From: Pseudomonadota bacterium
GTDB taxonomy: Bacteria > Pseudomonadota > Alphaproteobacteria > Rhizobiales > Hyphomicrobiaceae
Assembly: GCA_023387235.1 (NCBI GenBank)
Contig: JAEWIJ010000120.1
Location: 21,501-85,500 of the forward strand
Length of the DNA: 64,000 nt
Reading direction: 5' to 3'
In this document: positions 40,245 through 48,185 of the stretch, in pieces
Layout of the letters: every line of letters begins with the position of its first letter
How positions within the stretch are numbered: position 1 is the stretch's first letter
Position numbers and translations under genes: made by a program
The notes under the pieces: model-generated
What the model saw: only the letters and a program-made list of their open reading frames with translations
Database searches by the model: none
What the model was told of the DNA's origin: nothing

Positions 40245-41243
40245 GTGTCCTCGATCCCAACGACCATGACCGGCATCGCACTCAACGGCAAAGGCGGTCC
40301 CGAGGTCCTCCAGCCGACGTCCATGCCCGTGCCCGCGGCCGGCCCGGGCCAGATCCTCGTCAAGGTCGCGGCCGCCGGCGTGAACCGCCCGGACGTGCAG
40401 CAGCGCCTTGGCGCCTATCCGCCTCCGCCCGGCCACTCGCCGCTCCCCGGGCTGGAGATCGCCGGCGAGGTCGCCGCGGTTGGTTCCGGCGTCACGCGCT
40501 GGAAGGTCGGCGACACGGTGTGCGCGCTCGTCAACGGCGGCGGCTATGCCGAATACTGCATCGCCGAGGAAGTGACGGCGCTCCCGATCCCGAAGGGCCT
40601 CTCCATGGCCGAAGCCGGCGGCGTGCCGGAGACGTACTTCACCGTCTGGAACAACGTCTTCGAGCGCGGCCGCCTCGAAGCGGGCGACTGGTTCCTCGTG
40701 CACGGCGGCACGAGCGGCATCGGCACCACGGCCATACAACTCGCAAAAGCTTTCGGCGCCCGCGTCGTCGCGACAGCGGGCAGTGCCGACAAGTGCCAGG
40801 TGTGCCGCGATCTCGGCGCCGACGTCGCGGTCAACTACAAGAGCGAGGATTTCGTCGCGGTCGTGAAGGAAGCGACCGGCGGCCACGGCATCGATGTGAC
40901 GCTCGACATGGTCGGCGGCGACTACACCGAGCGCAACATCGTGGCCGCCGCCGAGGACGGCCGCATTGTGCAGATCGCGACGCTTGGCGGGCCGACCACG
41001 ACCTTCACGCTCGCCCGCCTCATGATGAAGCGCCTGACGCTCACCGGCTCGACGCTGCGTCCACGCACGCGCGACGTCAAAGCCGGCTTCGCGCGCGCGC
41101 TCGAAAAGAAGGTGTGGCCGCTGCTCGACGCGGGGCGCATCAAGATCGTGATGGATTCGACATTCCCGCTGGCTCAGGCCTCGGAGGCGCACAAGCGCAT
41201 GGAGACGAGCCAGCACGTCAGCAAGATCGTGCTGACGGTCTGA
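40245..41243 (+). CDS. NAD(P)H-quinone oxidoreductase, zinc-free MDR family
   Basis: The protein has 332 residues from a GTG six bases after GGAGATG; the sequence opens MSSIPTTMTGIALNG. Landmarks of QOR-type reductases are GVNRPDVQQRLGAYPPPPG, LEIAGEVAAVGSGV, and the NADPH-binding loop HGGTSGIGTTAIQLAKAFGA. There is no zinc-binding cysteine set. The enzyme reduces quinones or enones in the cytoplasm. A repeat element separates it from the next gene. Confidence 0.9.
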   Translation: MSSIPTTMTGIALNGKGGPEVLQPTSMPVPAAGPGQILVKVAAAGVNRPDVQQRLGAYPPPPGHSPLPGLEIAGEVAAVGSGVTRWKVGDTVCALVNGGGYAEYCIAEEVTALPIPKGLSMAEAGGVPETYFTVWNNVFERGRLEAGDWFLVHGGTSGIGTTAIQLAKAFGARVVATAGSADKCQVCRDLGADVAVNYKSEDFVAVVKEATGGHGIDVTLDMVGGDYTERNIVAAAEDGRIVQIATLGGPTTTFTLARLMMKRLTLTGSTLRPRTRDVKAGFARALEKKVWPLLDAGRIKIVMDSTFPLAQASEAHKRMETSQHVSKIVLTV

Positions 41244-41286
41244 GGTGTTCATAGATGAGCGCCGCTCAAACATTCTCCGCCCCAGT

Positions 41287-41388
41287 CCCCTCCCCCCTTG
41301 CGGGGGAGGGCAAGGGAGGGGGGGATTGCAGAACGCTAGAGGTAGGGCTTCCCCCCACCCCTAACCCCTCCCCGCAAGGGGGAGGGGA
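41287..41388. repeat. Double-hairpin intergenic repeat, family A
   Basis: Two C/G-rich hairpins (41,287-41,310 and 41,366-41,388, stems like CCCCTCCCC/GGGGAGGGG) enclose a core with ATTGCAGAACGCTAGAGGTAGGG. The reverse complement of this element matches the repeat at 63,861-63,993. It lies between genes and may end transcription. Confidence 0.7.
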
Positions 41389-41415
41389 AAACCCATCGTG
41401 AGGGCGTGAGGCCTC

Positions 41416-42210
41416 ATGACCCTCGTCCGCTCGCTCATTTATTTTGTCGTCTTCTACGTCGTGACGGCGCTGTTCGTCGTGCTTGGGAGCTGGCTTTTCA
41501 TCGCGCCGCGCTCATGGGCCATGAAGGGGCTTTCCATCCACGGCAGCACGTGCACGTGGCTCCTGCGCCTCATCTGCGGCACACGCATGGAAGTGCGCGG
41601 CGCGGACAAGCTGCCGCCCGGCGCCTGCCTCGTCGTGTCGAAGCACCAGTCCGCATGGGAGACGTTCGCGCTCATCCCGCTCTTCCACGACCCTGCGATC
41701 GTGCTCAAGGAGGAGCTCAAGTACATTCCCTTCTACGGCTGGTTCTGTCTCAAGTTCGAGCACATCCTCGTCAGCCGCGAGCGCGCCAGCGCTGCCCTGA
41801 AGAAGCTCGTCGCCGATGCCAGGGATCGCGCCGCCGAAGGCCGCGAGGTCTTCATCTTTCCCGAGGGCACGCGCCGTCCGCCCGGTGCCGAGCCCGACTA
41901 CAAGCCGGGCTATGTCGCGCTCTACGAAGGCTTGGGCCTGCCCTGCTATCCGTTGGCGCTGAACTCAGGCCTTTACTGGCCGCGGCGCAGCCTGCTCCGC
42001 CACCCCGGCACGATCATCGTCGAGATCCTGGACCCCATCCCACCCGGTCTCCCGCGCAAGGAATTTCGCGCCGTGCTGGAGGCGCGCCTCGAAGCTGCCT
42101 GCGACCGCCTCCTCCAGGAGGCTGCCGCCGCGCCCAATCCGCTGCCCTTGCCCGAAACGGCAATCAAGCGCCTCGCGGAGCTGGCGCAGCGCGGTGGCGT
42201 ATCTTCCTGA
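41416..42210 (+). CDS. 1-acyl-sn-glycerol-3-phosphate acyltransferase (PlsC-like)
   Basis: The protein has 264 residues. A membrane helix (about 4-27) is followed by the acyltransferase motifs: VSKHQSAWETFAL, an H-x4-E form of the usual H-x4-D; and FIFPEGTRRPPGA with the glycerol-phosphate-binding P-E-G-T. It acylates lysophosphatidic acid to phosphatidic acid at the inner membrane in phospholipid synthesis. The H-x4-E variant is common in alphaproteobacteria to my knowledge. Whether it is the housekeeping copy is not clear. Confidence 0.88.
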   Translation: MTLVRSLIYFVVFYVVTALFVVLGSWLFIAPRSWAMKGLSIHGSTCTWLLRLICGTRMEVRGADKLPPGACLVVSKHQSAWETFALIPLFHDPAIVLKEELKYIPFYGWFCLKFEHILVSRERASAALKKLVADARDRAAEGREVFIFPEGTRRPPGAEPDYKPGYVALYEGLGLPCYPLALNSGLYWPRRSLLRHPGTIIVEILDPIPPGLPRKEFRAVLEARLEAACDRLLQEAAAAPNPLPLPETAIKRLAELAQRGGVSS

Positions 42211-42219
42211 CGCGAGATT

Positions 42220-43170
42220 TCATCGCGGCCAGATGCCACTCGCGTGAAGGACGACCATGACTGCGCCGAGGATCGGCAGAATGAACATGAGCGTTTGCCA
42301 CCACGATCCATCCCACGACCAGCGACCGTAGATGTGTCGTGGGCCGGTCGCGCGGTGTGACGGTTCCGCGGTCCTGGGCTGGTCGTGGAACGCCTTCCAG
42401 CGGGCTTCGATGGGACCGCGATAGTCCTCGAAATCGGCGACGATCTCCGGTGACGTGAGGACCATCTGCATCATCGTGCCCTTGGACCGAAACATTCTCT
42501 CGGCGCCCGGAGGCGACAGAATGCTTCGTTTCGGTGCGATGTGCTGCGCGTAGAATTCACCCGTGACCGTCACGGCCATCGCGTGGCGGTAGATGGTGGG
42601 GGCACTGCCGGGATTCTCGCCCACGAGTGGTCCAACGGCATGGATGTCCTGCCAGGGAATGAAGATGTCCGGCAGCCATGCCCTGTTGAACGAAAGGCCG
42701 GCCGGCGAAAGCGAGATGATCGGTCTTGCCGGATGGGCGTGGCGGAAGAGCACGAAGGCAATCCATCCGCAACCCAGGTACAGCAGCATCCAGCCGCCAA
42801 CGTCCAGCGGCGGATCGACGAGCTGGTTCCACCACAGCCGTCCGGGCGCGCGATATCCGCCGAGCACGCCAAAGAGAGCGATGATGGCCGCGACGACGAA
42901 GGCGATGAGCACCACCGCCGGCAGCACGAGATAGAAAGGATAGCCGGACCGCTCTATCAGCGTTGTCCCGGCCCATCCCGCGAAAGCCAGGGCCACCAGG
43001 GCGAGGTAGACGAAGGCCAAGGCAGCGCCCGATGCGCCGCGGCCTTCGATATGGAGACAGATGGCGAGGCCGGCGACGCAGAACCACAAGGCCCACGGGA
43101 TACGGTCCATGTGCCACTTGTCCACGCTGTAGTCGACAGTCGTCGAGACATCGGACGCGGGCGGTGTCAT
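42220..43170 (-). CDS. Integral membrane protein of unknown function
   Basis: The protein has 316 residues. Four helices in the first ~150 residues are followed by a cytoplasmic beta-rich section beginning PIISLSPAGLSFNRAWLPD and IPWQDIHAVGPL, reminiscent of a PH-like fold, and a final helix (LMFILPILGAVMVVLH). GGAG lies before the ATG. It converges with plsC and is divergent from nrdJ. Function is unknown. Confidence 0.65.
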   Translation of the reverse strand: MTPPASDVSTTVDYSVDKWHMDRIPWALWFCVAGLAICLHIEGRGASGAALAFVYLALVALAFAGWAGTTLIERSGYPFYLVLPAVVLIAFVVAAIIALFGVLGGYRAPGRLWWNQLVDPPLDVGGWMLLYLGCGWIAFVLFRHAHPARPIISLSPAGLSFNRAWLPDIFIPWQDIHAVGPLVGENPGSAPTIYRHAMAVTVTGEFYAQHIAPKRSILSPPGAERMFRSKGTMMQMVLTSPEIVADFEDYRGPIEARWKAFHDQPRTAEPSHRATGPRHIYGRWSWDGSWWQTLMFILPILGAVMVVLHASGIWPR

Positions 43171-43323
43171 CGGGGCTCCAGGGAAATGCGGGGCGTCGGC
43201 GGTCGCGCCCTAATTCGCGCGAAGAAGCCTCTCCCGTCGAGGCCTTCGTGGCAGGAGGCTAAATGGCGAATTGCACGTCTCGAGGCCGGATCGGAGAGGG
43301 ATGAGGGGACGGACGGAGGGTGT

Positions 43324-43338
43324 GAACATAAATAGAAC
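43324..43338. promoter_or_regulatory. Alphaproteobacterial LexA box GAAC-N7-GAAC
   Basis: GAAC at 43,324-43,327 and GAAC at 43,335-43,338 are separated by the seven bases ATAAATA. This is the exact direct-repeat SOS box of alphaproteobacterial LexA (GTTC-N7-GTTC on the other strand). It lies 70 bases before the ribonucleotide reductase ATG, within the likely promoter. Confidence 0.7.
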
Positions 43339-43407
43339 ATTTGTTGACCGGGCGACCTGGATGCCCTATATATATGTCCTGTCTCCGGATGGGAGTGCGC
43401 CGGCAGT

Positions 43408-45777
43408 ATGGCGAGCGAACATACAGAAATTCAGGCCATTTCCCGGTTCATCTGGGATGCCAAGTATCGCCTGAAGTCGGCTGACGGCGTGGCCATGGAG
43501 GCCGACGTCGCCGAAACCTGGGCGCGCCTCGCCGCGGCCGGCGCCGGCGTCGAGAAGGCCCGCGTGCGCAAGGCTTGGCAGAAGCGCTTCCTCGACGCGC
43601 TGACCGATTTCCAGTTCCTCCCTGCCGGCCGCATTATCGCCGGTGCCGGCTCGAGCCGCGACGTCACGCTCTTCAACTGCTTTGTCATGGGGCCGATCGG
43701 CGATGACCTCGGCTCGATCTTCGAGAACGTGAAGGAAGCCGCCCTCACCATGCAGAAGGGCGGGGGCATCGGCCACGACTTCTCGACGTTGAGGCCGATG
43801 GGGGCGCTCGTGAAGAGCGTCGGTGCGGGCGCATCGGGTCCGGTCAGCTTCATGGATGTGTGGGATTCCATGTGCAAGACCATCATGTCGGCCGGTCAGC
43901 GGCGCGGCGCCATGATGGCCACCATGCGCTGCGATCATCCCGACATCGAGACTTTCATCGACGCCAAGTCCGATCCGGCGCGTCTTCGCAATTTCAATCT
44001 CTCGGTCCTCGTCACGGACGCCTTCATGGACGCCGTCGCGCGCGACGATAGCTGGGTGCTGAGCTTCGAGGGCACCGTCTATCGCACGGTGCGTGCGCGT
44101 GCGCTCTGGGAGCGCATCATGCGCGCGACGTACGATTACGCCGAGCCCGGTGTGATCTTCATCGATCGCGTCAATGCCATGAACAACCTCGCCTACTGCG
44201 AGGACATCCGCGCGACCAACCCGTGCGGCGAGCAGCCCTTGCCGCCCTACGGCGCGTGCCTGCTCGGCTCGATCAATCTCGCCGCGCTCGTGCGCGATCC
44301 CTTCACGGCCATCGCCCACATCGACGAGGCGCGGCTGGCCGAGCTGGTCCCGGTCGCTGTGCGCTTCCTCGACAACATGATCGACCTCTCGCATTACCCG
44401 CTGGAGGCGCAGCATCGCGAAGCCAAGGCCAAGCGGCGCATCGGTCTCGGCATCACCGGTCTCGGCGATGCCCTGGCCATGTGCGGGCTCGGATACGACT
44501 CGCCCGAGGCGCGTGCGCTCGCCGAGCGGCTCATGGCCGAGATCGCGGCCCTGGCGTACGGCGCCAGCGCGGAGATCGCCGCCGAGAAGGGCACGTTTCC
44601 GCTCTACGATGCGGCCGCCTTCCTCGCCGCGCCCAATGTTGCGCGCCTGCCCGAGCACGTGCGCCAGGCGATCGCGAAGCACGGCATCCGCAATGGCTGC
44701 CTGACCTCGATCGCGCCGACAGGAACGATCTCGCTTCTAGCCGGCAACGTGTCCAGTGGCATCGAGCCGATCTTCGACCTCGCCTACAAGCGGCGCGTGC
44801 GCGGCGCCGGCGAGAGTTTCAGCGAGGAGAATGTCGAGGACTTCGCGTATCGCCGCTTCCGCCGCCACGCCGGACCCGACGCGCCGCTGCCCGCTGCCTT
44901 CGTCACGGCGCACATGCTGGCGCCCGCCGCCCACCTCGCCATGCAGGCTGCGCTTCAGAAGCACGTCGACAGCGCGATCTCGAAGACCATCAACTGCCCC
45001 GTCGACATGCCCTTCGAGGCTTTCGAGAGCATCTACACGGAGGCCTATGCGCTCGGTCTTAAGGGCTGCACGACCTACCGGCCCAATGCAGTGACCGGCG
45101 CCGTGCTCGAAGCGGCACCGGCGCCCCCTGCTGCGTCCGCGACTGCAACGCCTGCGCCTCAGCGCACCGGCGATGTCGTCTACATGTCGCGCCCGCTCGA
45201 GCGTGATCCGGTCCTTCCAGGCTTCACCTACAAGCTCAAGTGGCAGGCGAGCGATCACGCCATTTACGTGACGATGAATGACATCGAGCGCGAGGGCCGT
45301 CGCCGCCCCTTCGAGATATTCATCAACACCAAGAACCTCGAGCACTATGCCTGGACGGTCGCGCTGACGCGCATGATCAGCGCCGTCTTCCGCCGCGGCG
45401 GCGACGTGACGTTCGTCGTCGAGGAGCTGAAGGCCGTCTTCGATCCCCAGGGTGGTCAGTGGATGGGCGGGCGCTACGTGCCGAGCTTGCTCGCCGCCAT
45501 CGGCGAGATCATCGAGGCCCACATGATCCGCATAGGCTTCCTAGCTGCCCCGGAGCGTGGCGATGACCGGCAGGATGCGCCCGCGCCGCCGAAGGCCTTG
45601 GCGGCCGAGCCGTTGGCCCAGCTGTCGGCCGGCGGGATCTCATGGACGCCGCTTGCTGCATCCGCGTCGGGCGCCGGTAGGGCAGGTCGGCGTTGTCCGA
45701 AATGCCAGGGAAATCAATTTCTTCCGCAGGAAGGCTGTCATCTCTGCCTTGATTGCGGCTATTCCACCTGCGGCTAG
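43408..45777 (+). CDS. nrdJ: Adenosylcobalamin-dependent (class II) ribonucleotide reductase
   Basis: The protein has 789 residues. It reduces ribonucleotides to deoxyribonucleotides using a cobalamin radical. Catalytic features are LFNCFVM (C91), NPCGEQPLPPYGACLLGSIN with the C-x-E pair (C273, E275), and APTGTISLLAGNVSSGIEP. A C-terminal CPKCQGNQF and CHLCLDCGYSTCG provide the redox and zinc cysteines. This is the short class II type. A LexA box lies in front, so expression may rise after DNA damage. No cobalamin riboswitch is seen in the 237-base leader. Confidence 0.92.
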   Translation: MASEHTEIQAISRFIWDAKYRLKSADGVAMEADVAETWARLAAAGAGVEKARVRKAWQKRFLDALTDFQFLPAGRIIAGAGSSRDVTLFNCFVMGPIGDDLGSIFENVKEAALTMQKGGGIGHDFSTLRPMGALVKSVGAGASGPVSFMDVWDSMCKTIMSAGQRRGAMMATMRCDHPDIETFIDAKSDPARLRNFNLSVLVTDAFMDAVARDDSWVLSFEGTVYRTVRARALWERIMRATYDYAEPGVIFIDRVNAMNNLAYCEDIRATNPCGEQPLPPYGACLLGSINLAALVRDPFTAIAHIDEARLAELVPVAVRFLDNMIDLSHYPLEAQHREAKAKRRIGLGITGLGDALAMCGLGYDSPEARALAERLMAEIAALAYGASAEIAAEKGTFPLYDAAAFLAAPNVARLPEHVRQAIAKHGIRNGCLTSIAPTGTISLLAGNVSSGIEPIFDLAYKRRVRGAGESFSEENVEDFAYRRFRRHAGPDAPLPAAFVTAHMLAPAAHLAMQAALQKHVDSAISKTINCPVDMPFEAFESIYTEAYALGLKGCTTYRPNAVTGAVLEAAPAPPAASATATPAPQRTGDVVYMSRPLERDPVLPGFTYKLKWQASDHAIYVTMNDIEREGRRRPFEIFINTKNLEHYAWTVALTRMISAVFRRGGDVTFVVEELKAVFDPQGGQWMGGRYVPSLLAAIGEIIEAHMIRIGFLAAPERGDDRQDAPAPPKALAAEPLAQLSAGGISWTPLAASASGAGRAGRRCPKCQGNQFLPQEGCHLCLDCGYSTCG

Positions 45778-46015
45778 GAGAACCGTCATGGAGGCGTAAT
45801 GCTCGAGCAGCACAAAGTGTATCTGGCGCGCCACAGGACCGTGGTGCATTAACAAAACCATGTGATCCGGGATTTTCGAACTTGAATAATATGCGTATAC
45901 GACGAACTTCTCAGGAGCCGCTGAGCGGCCCTGTGCGTTCAGCGTTGGAAGTTATTGTTGGTGCGCGCCGGCTTCGGCAGCTTTGGCGTGCTGTTGTGTT
46001 TTGAGAGTGGTCAAA

Positions 46016-46462
46016 ATGGCCGTGCGTCGAACAGAGGGCGTGAAAAAGCGCGCGAAGCCGCGGCAGGGCACCGCCGCCGTCCGCCATGCCACCGATGCTG
46101 CAGGCATCGCACCCGCCCAGCAGATCTGGCGCGGCGCATCCGGCGCCGCTTACACCTACACGGTTTCGAGCCTGTTGTTCTGCCCGGAATTGCCCGAAGC
46201 AACTTACCTGCTTCTCCACCGCGATGCCGGCGGTGTCGCGCGCGTCCTGCGTGTGGGCACGCTCGACAGCAAGGCGCGCTCGCTCAATCTCGCGCGGGTG
46301 CGTCAGGTCGGGGCGACGCTGGGTGCCAACGAGGTTCACTTCCGCATCGAGCGCAGTTCGGTTGCCGAACGCGCGCGTATCGCCTTTGACATCGAGAACG
46401 GCCTCGCCGGTAATGCCACGCCGGCCGACGCCGCTTTCGACGGCGCGCATCAGCCCGCCTGA
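46016..46462 (+). CDS. Conserved hypothetical protein, possibly GIY-YIG-like
   Basis: The protein has about 148 residues from MAVRRTEGVKKRAKPRQG, with GAGAGTGG before the ATG. The core (ATYLLLHRDAGGVARVLRVG, then SLNLARVRQVGATLGANEVHFRIE) resembles a group of alphaproteobacterial proteins that may adopt a GIY-YIG-like fold. No catalytic assignment is safe. It stands alone between the reductase and a repeat. Confidence 0.55.
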   Translation: MAVRRTEGVKKRAKPRQGTAAVRHATDAAGIAPAQQIWRGASGAAYTYTVSSLLFCPELPEATYLLLHRDAGGVARVLRVGTLDSKARSLNLARVRQVGATLGANEVHFRIERSSVAERARIAFDIENGLAGNATPADAAFDGAHQPA

Positions 46463-46612
46463 TATCTTCGCTGCATCGCGCGGCCGTTGCGCTTGCCTCG
46501 GCGCCGTCGCGCCTTTGGCGCGAACAGGGCTTTCGCCCTGTAACCCAACCGGGGGACACCCCCGGAGCCCCCGTCTTTTATGGTTTTGGAGTGAGCCGCG
46601 AACGCGACAGGT

Positions 46613-46731
46613 CCCTTCTCCCCGTCCTTTACGGGGAGAAGGTTAGGATGAGGGACGGACCCACTTACCGACGTCGGCGTATGCTGCCGCCCCTCACCCC
46701 GACCCGCTCCCCGCGAAGGGCGGGGAGAGCG
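46613..46731. repeat. Double-hairpin intergenic repeat, family B, copy 1
   Basis: Hairpins at 46,613-46,642 and 46,705-46,731 (CTTCTCCCCGT/ACGGGGAGAAG and CGCTCCCCG/CGGGGAGAGCG) enclose a ~60-base core with GACGTCGGCGTATGCTGCCG. The core is the reverse complement of the core at 60,462-60,523. The right hairpin touches the end of the IS110 reading frame. Confidence 0.75.
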
Positions 46732-46734
46732 ACT

Positions 46735-47676
46735 GTCTTGCCGGTCAAGCTTTTTGCCATGGGGTTTGTCCCTGAGGATAGCGTTGAGGATGGTGAGGAG
46801 CTTTCGCGCGACGGCAATGATGGCGAGCTTCTTCGGCTTGCCGGCGGCGATGAGGCGATCGAAGAAGGCTTTCAGGGGCGGGTTCCAGCGCTTGGCGTTC
46901 ATGGCGCCCATGTAGAGGGCGGTGCGCACGCGTGGCCTGCCGCCGCCGATGAAGCTCTTGCCGCGCTAGGTGCCGGACTGGCGCGTGTAGGGTGCGAGGC
47001 CGGCGAGCGCGGCGATCTCCTTGCGATCGAGGCTGCCGAGCTCGGGCATCTCGGCGATGAGCGTGCGGCTGATGATCGGGCCGACGCCGGGCACGGAGAC
47101 GAGCAGGTCCTCCTTCTCGCGCCAGACGGACGAGGCGCGGACGGTGGTGCCGATATCGCCGTCCATCTCGTCGAGCTCCTTCTGCAGAGCCGTGACGATG
47201 CGGGCGATGCTCCTGCGCGTGCGCTTGAGGGCGGCGCGCTTTTCGCGCTGCTTCTCAGCGCCGATCATCTCGACGATCTGGCGTCTGCGGGCGACAAGCT
47301 CCGATAGATGACGGGTTTCCTCGTCGGGGAGTGGCCGGATCTCCGGCTTCGTCGCTTCGGCGAAGTGCGCGATGACGGCAGCATCGATCGGATCGGTTTT
47401 CGCGCGCTGGCCGATGGCCTTGGCGAACGATCGCACTTGGGCGGGGTTGACGACGACGAGGGGGAGGCCGGCACCGGCGAGGCCTGCGGCAGCGATTTCC
47501 TCGAAGCCGCCTGTGGCCTCGATGGCGACGATGGTGGGGCCGAGCGCGAGGAGTTTCTCGCAGAGGGCTGCGAGGCCGGTGCCGTTGCGCTCGACAGCGA
47601 ACACGTCTCCACTCGGACGCACGGCGACGTCCAGGCGGTCCTTGGCGACATCGATACCGACAGTGATATTTTCCAT
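46735..47676 (-). pseudogene. IS110-family transposase gene with an internal amber stop
   Basis: The product starts MENITVGIDVAKDRLDVAV, the DEDD-type amino domain of IS110 recombinases. It continues ATGGFEEIAAAGLAGAG, TDPIDAAVIAHFAEA and SVPGVGPIISRTLIAEMPEL to TRQSGT. A TAG at 46,966-46,968 follows, where the family has a W or R. The same frame then resumes RGKSFIGGGRPRVRTALYMG to the end, so one substitution interrupts an otherwise full gene. The reading frame ends against the family B repeat, a kind of target IS110 elements favour. Confidence 0.85.
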
Positions 47677-47931
47677 TCCGACCCGTCCTTGCCTAATCGG
47701 GCTCGCTTTGCGGCCCCGGCGACTGTTCGGGTTCAGTTGGATGACGGGCGGGGCGCCATGCTCTCCCACGGTCTTGGTGGACCCTGGAGATTGCGGACAC
47801 CCGCCCATCGCCGCGAGAGGTACACTACCACCTCCCGCGGAATTCAACTTACAAGGGAGAAGTTGGGTGCCTCGCGCAATGGCTGTCCGCCTGTCGCCGC
47901 AGACGCTTTCCTGGTGCGCCTTTGGCGCGAC

Positions 47932-48133
47932 GCACCACGGCGGAAGGCGATAGCACCTCTTTCCAGTAGCCCGCGGCCAGGAAAAGATCTCGCCGCGGGC
48001 ATAGCACCACGGCGGAAGGCGATAGCACCTCTTTCCAGCAGCCCGCAGTCCATACTCCGCGTCCGCGCTCTTGCCGCCGCGGGCATGGCATGACGGCTTG
48101 GTTGCGAAGCACCTCTTCCCGGCAGCCCGCGGC
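47932..48133. repeat. Tandem repeat, 72-bp spacing, two close copies and one diverged
   Basis: GCACCACGGCGGAAGGCGAT followed by AGCACCTCTTTCCAG begins at 47,932 and recurs at 48,004, exactly 72 bases later, each followed by AGCCCGC. A third, diverged unit (GCATGACGGCTTGGTTGCGA, AGCACCTCTTCCCGGCAGCCCGC) lies at about 48,088-48,130. The array fills the space between the IS110 remnant and the downstream terminator. Confidence 0.7.
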
Positions 48134-48143
48134 CAACAAAAAA

Positions 48144-48166
48144 GGGCCGCCGAAGCGACCCTTTTT
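48144..48166. terminator. Bidirectional rho-independent terminator
   Basis: Stem GGGCCGC / GCGACCC around CGAA (UUCG on the other strand), flanked by A6 on the left and T5 on the right. It can end transcription from both sides and follows the 48,186-49,541 gene. Confidence 0.85.
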
Positions 48167-48185
48167 CCTTGTCCAAGAAGCTGCC

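Noticed and set aside
43171..43407. Cobalamin riboswitch before nrdJ
   Set aside because: The leader is only ~237 bases and shows no B12-box-like core or long conserved stems. The LexA box explains the conserved-looking part.
47932..48133. CRISPR array
   Set aside because: Repeat units are 72 bases, only two are close copies, and no cas genes or unique spacers of constant length exist.
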